Origin: Sinomonas cyclohexanicum
GTDB lineage: Bacteria; Actinomycetota; Actinomycetes; Actinomycetales; Micrococcaceae
DNA length: 64,000 nucleotides
Assembly: GCF_020886775.1 (NCBI RefSeq)
Contig: NZ_AP024525.1
Span: forward strand, 620,001-684,000
Direction of reading: 5' to 3'
Both the position numbers and the translations under genes were made by a program. Below the pieces are notes generated by a model. The model worked only from the letters and a program-made list of their open reading frames with translations. It did not search any database and was not told the DNA's origin. This document shows, one piece after another, positions 61,942-64,000 of the stretch. Positions within the stretch are counted from its first letter, which is position 1, and every line of letters begins with the position of its first letter.

Positions 61942-62916
61942 ATGGGGCAACCCCGGGCGGCCGGTCCGACGGCCATCGCTATCTCATCACTCACCAAGCG
62001 ATACGGTGACAAACTCGCCCTCGACGGCGTCCGCCTCGAGGTGGCGCCGGGAGAGGTCGTGGCGGTCCTCGGCCCGAATGGCGCGGGGAAGACCACGCTC
62101 ATCGAGCTCCTGCTCGGCATGCGCACCCCCACCTCCGGCACGGTCGAGGTCTTCGGCGCCGGGCCGTCCTCGAGAGCAGTCAAGTCGCGCGTGGGAGCGA
62201 TGCTGCAGGACACCGACGCGCCGGACGGCCTCACAGTCCGGGAGATCGTCACCCTCGTCTCGAGCTACTACCCGGTCGGCATCCCCGTCGCCGAGGCCCT
62301 CGGGCGTGCCGACCTCACAGACCACGCCCGCAAGAAGACCAGCGAGCTCTCGGGTGGGCTGCGCCAGAGGCTCTCCTTCGCGATGGCCATCGTGGGCGAT
62401 CCCGACCTGATGTACCTCGACGAGCCGACGGCCTCCCTCGACGTCGCCGCGCGGCGCGAGTTCTGGGCGCAGGTCCGCGGATTCGCAGGCCTCGGCAAGA
62501 CGATCCTGTTCTCCACCCACAACCTCGCGGAGGCCGACGAGTTCGCGCAGCGCCTCGTCCTCCTCGACAACGGGCGCATCATCCTCGACAGCACGCCCGA
62601 GGCCGCCAAGCGCCTCGTCGCCGGACGGCGCGTGGCCCTCACCACGGATGCCCCGCTCGATGTGCTGACCACGACCGAGGGCGTCATCCACGCGGAGTTC
62701 GACGCCGGCGAGCAGCCGCCCGCCGGCGCCTCACCAGGGACGGCGAGGGCCGCCGTCGTGCGGTGCAACAGCCCAGAAGCCCTCCTGCGGAAGCTGTTCA
62801 CCCAAGGCTGGGAGGTCGCGGAGCTGACGGTTACCGAGGCGAGCCTCGAGGACGCCTTCCTGCACCTGACCGCACCCGCGGCCAGGCCGAAGACCAACGA
62901 CGGAGGGATTCCGTGA
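61942..62916 (+). CDS. ABC exporter ATP-binding protein (CcmA/DrrA-like)
   Basis: A 324-residue ATPase. Walker A GPNGAGKTT near residue 47, signature LSGGLRQRL near 140, Walker B LMYLDEPTASLD and switch His in STHNLAEA. The C-terminal quarter (ALTTDAPLDVLTTTEGVIH, VAELTVTEASLEDAFLHLT) is the extra domain of drug- and antibiotic-exporting ATPases. Its stop overlaps the permease GTG (GTGA). Leaderless start at ATG 61942. Substrate unknown. Confidence 0.88.
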   Translation: MGQPRAAGPTAIAISSLTKRYGDKLALDGVRLEVAPGEVVAVLGPNGAGKTTLIELLLGMRTPTSGTVEVFGAGPSSRAVKSRVGAMLQDTDAPDGLTVREIVTLVSSYYPVGIPVAEALGRADLTDHARKKTSELSGGLRQRLSFAMAIVGDPDLMYLDEPTASLDVAARREFWAQVRGFAGLGKTILFSTHNLAEADEFAQRLVLLDNGRIILDSTPEAAKRLVAGRRVALTTDAPLDVLTTTEGVIHAEFDAGEQPPAGASPGTARAAVVRCNSPEALLRKLFTQGWEVAELTVTEASLEDAFLHLTAPAARPKTNDGGIP

Positions 62917-63749
62917 CTGCCCTTCCCGAACGCAGGCTGAGCCCGACCGCCCGCCGCGGTCGGGGCCTTGCCGGCGCGCTGTGGGCCCAGAGCCGGGCCG
63001 AGGTCGTCAAGGTGCTCCGGACGCCCGAGTACCTCGTCGGCGTCGTGGTCCTGCCGGCCATCCTGTTCTCGATGTTCGGCCTCGCCCAGTCGAGCCAGAA
63101 GCTGCCCTCGGGGACGGGGGTGGGCGTGATTCTCTTCGGCTCGTTCGCCTGCTACGGGGTGGTGAGCCAGTCGCTCTTCTCGATGGGCGGCGACATCGCG
63201 CAGGAACGCGCCAAGGGCTGGCTCCGCAGGCTCTTCGCGACGCCGATGCCGATGATGGCGTACTTCGTGGGCAAGCTCGTGCTCAACATCGTCTTCTCCG
63301 TGGCGATCGTCCTGCTCATCAGCGCCGTCGCCCTGGTGGGCGGGATCCGGTTCGAGCTCGGGCCGTGGGCCGGCGCATCGGCCACCGCCGTCGCGGGCTC
63401 GATCGCTTTCGCGACGACCGGGACCGCGATCGCCTACTGGGTGCGGACGCGTGCGGCCACGACGATCGTCAACCTCGTGTTCCTCCCGCTCTCCTTCCTC
63501 TCCGGATACTTCATGCCGCTGTCCGCGCTCCCGAAGGTGTTCGGCGACATCGCGCCGTGGATGCCCACTCACCATCTGGGCATGCTCGTCTGGACCTCGC
63601 TCGCGCCGAAGGAGGAGCTCGGCTTCCTCGGCGTCACCGCGGACTTCAGCCCGCTGCGGAGCTGGGCCATCGTCGTCGGGTGGTCCGTGGTCCTGGCGGT
63701 CGTCACGGCGCTCGGCTACCGGCGTGCGGCCCGCCGCGAGCAGCCCTGA
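62913..63749 (+). CDS. ABC-2-type exporter permease
   Basis: A 278-residue membrane protein with six hydrophobic segments in the ABC-2 layout (VVVLPAILFSMFGL, VGVILFGSFACYGVVSQ, LFATPMPMMAYFVGKLVLN, STAFAT/TGTAIAYWVR-type helices, LVFLPLSFLSGYFMPLSALP). The GTG start overlaps the ATPase gene. It ends 1 nt before the convergent deaminase gene, so no terminator separates them. Confidence 0.88.
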   Translation: MTALPERRLSPTARRGRGLAGALWAQSRAEVVKVLRTPEYLVGVVVLPAILFSMFGLAQSSQKLPSGTGVGVILFGSFACYGVVSQSLFSMGGDIAQERAKGWLRRLFATPMPMMAYFVGKLVLNIVFSVAIVLLISAVALVGGIRFELGPWAGASATAVAGSIAFATTGTAIAYWVRTRAATTIVNLVFLPLSFLSGYFMPLSALPKVFGDIAPWMPTHHLGMLVWTSLAPKEELGFLGVTADFSPLRSWAIVVGWSVVLAVVTALGYRRAARREQP

Positions 63750-63750
63750 C

Positions 63751-64000
63751 TCAGCGGTGTTGGGCGAAGAACGCCCGCAGGAGGGACCCGCACTCGTCCT
63801 CGAGCACGCCCGGGTACACCTCGACCCAGTGGTTGAGCCGCCGTTCTCGCAGGATGTCGAACACGCTGCCCGCGGCGCCGGCCTTCTCGTCCCACGCGCC
63901 GAACACGACGCGGGGGATCCGCGCGAGGACGATCGCTCCGGCGCACATCGCGCACGGCTCCAAGGTGACCACGAGCGTGCAGTCGGCCAGCCGCCAGCCG
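63751..64000 (-). CDS. tRNA-adenosine/cytidine deaminase-like protein (TadA-like), 5' end beyond the window
   Basis: The C-terminal 82 codons of a CDA-fold deaminase. The second zinc motif P-C-A-M-C is in [19 protein letters not shown], typical of TadA and guanine deaminase relatives; the [15 protein letters not shown] and HWVEVYPGV segments favour TadA-type. The first zinc motif (HAE) lies outside the window. Wobble adenosine-34 to inosine deamination is the likely role. Confidence 0.8.
   Translation of the reverse strand, partial: GWRLADCTLVVTLEPCAMCAGAIVLARIPRVVFGAWDEKAGAAGSVFDILRERRLNHWVEVYPGVLEDECGSLLRAFFAQHR

Overview
The window is very GC-rich (around 70% or more by eye). Its genes start often at GTG or TTG, lie in tight operons with 4-nt ATGA/GTGA overlaps, and resemble Micrococcaceae (Arthrobacter/Sinomonas-like Actinobacteria). 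It reads as ordinary chromosome: no phage, integrase, transposase, CRISPR array or rRNA operon is visible, and one tRNA gene (Ser, anticodon CGA) is present. All family calls come from recognising motifs and protein shape; no database search was run.

Layout. 0.1-11.1 kb: a membrane-anchored serine hydrolase, a DUF3311/sodium:solute symporter pair, a conserved hypothetical, a Nudix-like protein, a VOC-like protein, a YdeI-like protein, a GDE-family glycosidase, a PAP2-like protein, acylphosphatase and an MBL hydrolase. 11.4-15.3 kb: a ferric-iron ABC importer (binding protein, fused permease, ATPase) behind a DtxR/IdeR-type box and a perfect GlxR/CRP-type site. 15.3-19.6 kb: a GH76 protein carrying a repeat inside its coding sequence, an SDR/acyl-CoA dehydrogenase operon, and a DUF1684 protein. 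19.6-26.4 kb: LysE, two VTT (DedA-like) proteins, a macrodomain protein, an RluA-type pseudouridine synthase and PEP carboxylase. 26.5-32.7 kb: a dormancy/hypoxia-type module (Hsp20, PEP synthase, four-helix-bundle Cys-rich protein, DevS-like GAF kinase, DevR-like regulator) with two candidate DevR boxes. 32.8-39.9 kb: TetR plus a beta-galactoside ABC importer/LacZ operon. 40-45 kb: ArsR/SRPBCC pair, an MgtA-type P-type ATPase, and Nei2. 45-50 kb: Lhr helicase, broken by a one-base shift. 50-58.3 kb: an envelope copper/redox group (DUF4232 lipoprotein, YcnI, two related small membrane proteins of which one is frameshifted, sulfite-oxidase-like enzyme, antiporter, PCuAC, Dyp peroxidase). 58.5-61.8 kb: a five-gene alkylation-repair operon led by an ECF sigma factor. 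61.9-64 kb: an ABC exporter and the 3' part of a TadA-like deaminase.

Best candidates for something undescribed. (1) The operon sigma(ECF)-ogt-alkB-tag-alkA, an adaptive-response-like unit without Ada, in which Ogt has a long N-terminal extension. (2) A dispersed repeat family with core GAGGGGTCACNTCC. It abuts the stop codons of five genes, builds long hairpins between convergent genes, and in one place is translated inside a GH76 gene. (3) A group of 13 genes with a -10-like hexamer exactly 6 nt before the start codon, pointing to leaderless mRNAs. Two frameshifts (lhr and a copper-cluster membrane gene) both look like one lost G in a G4 run, so a sequencing artefact must be excluded first.
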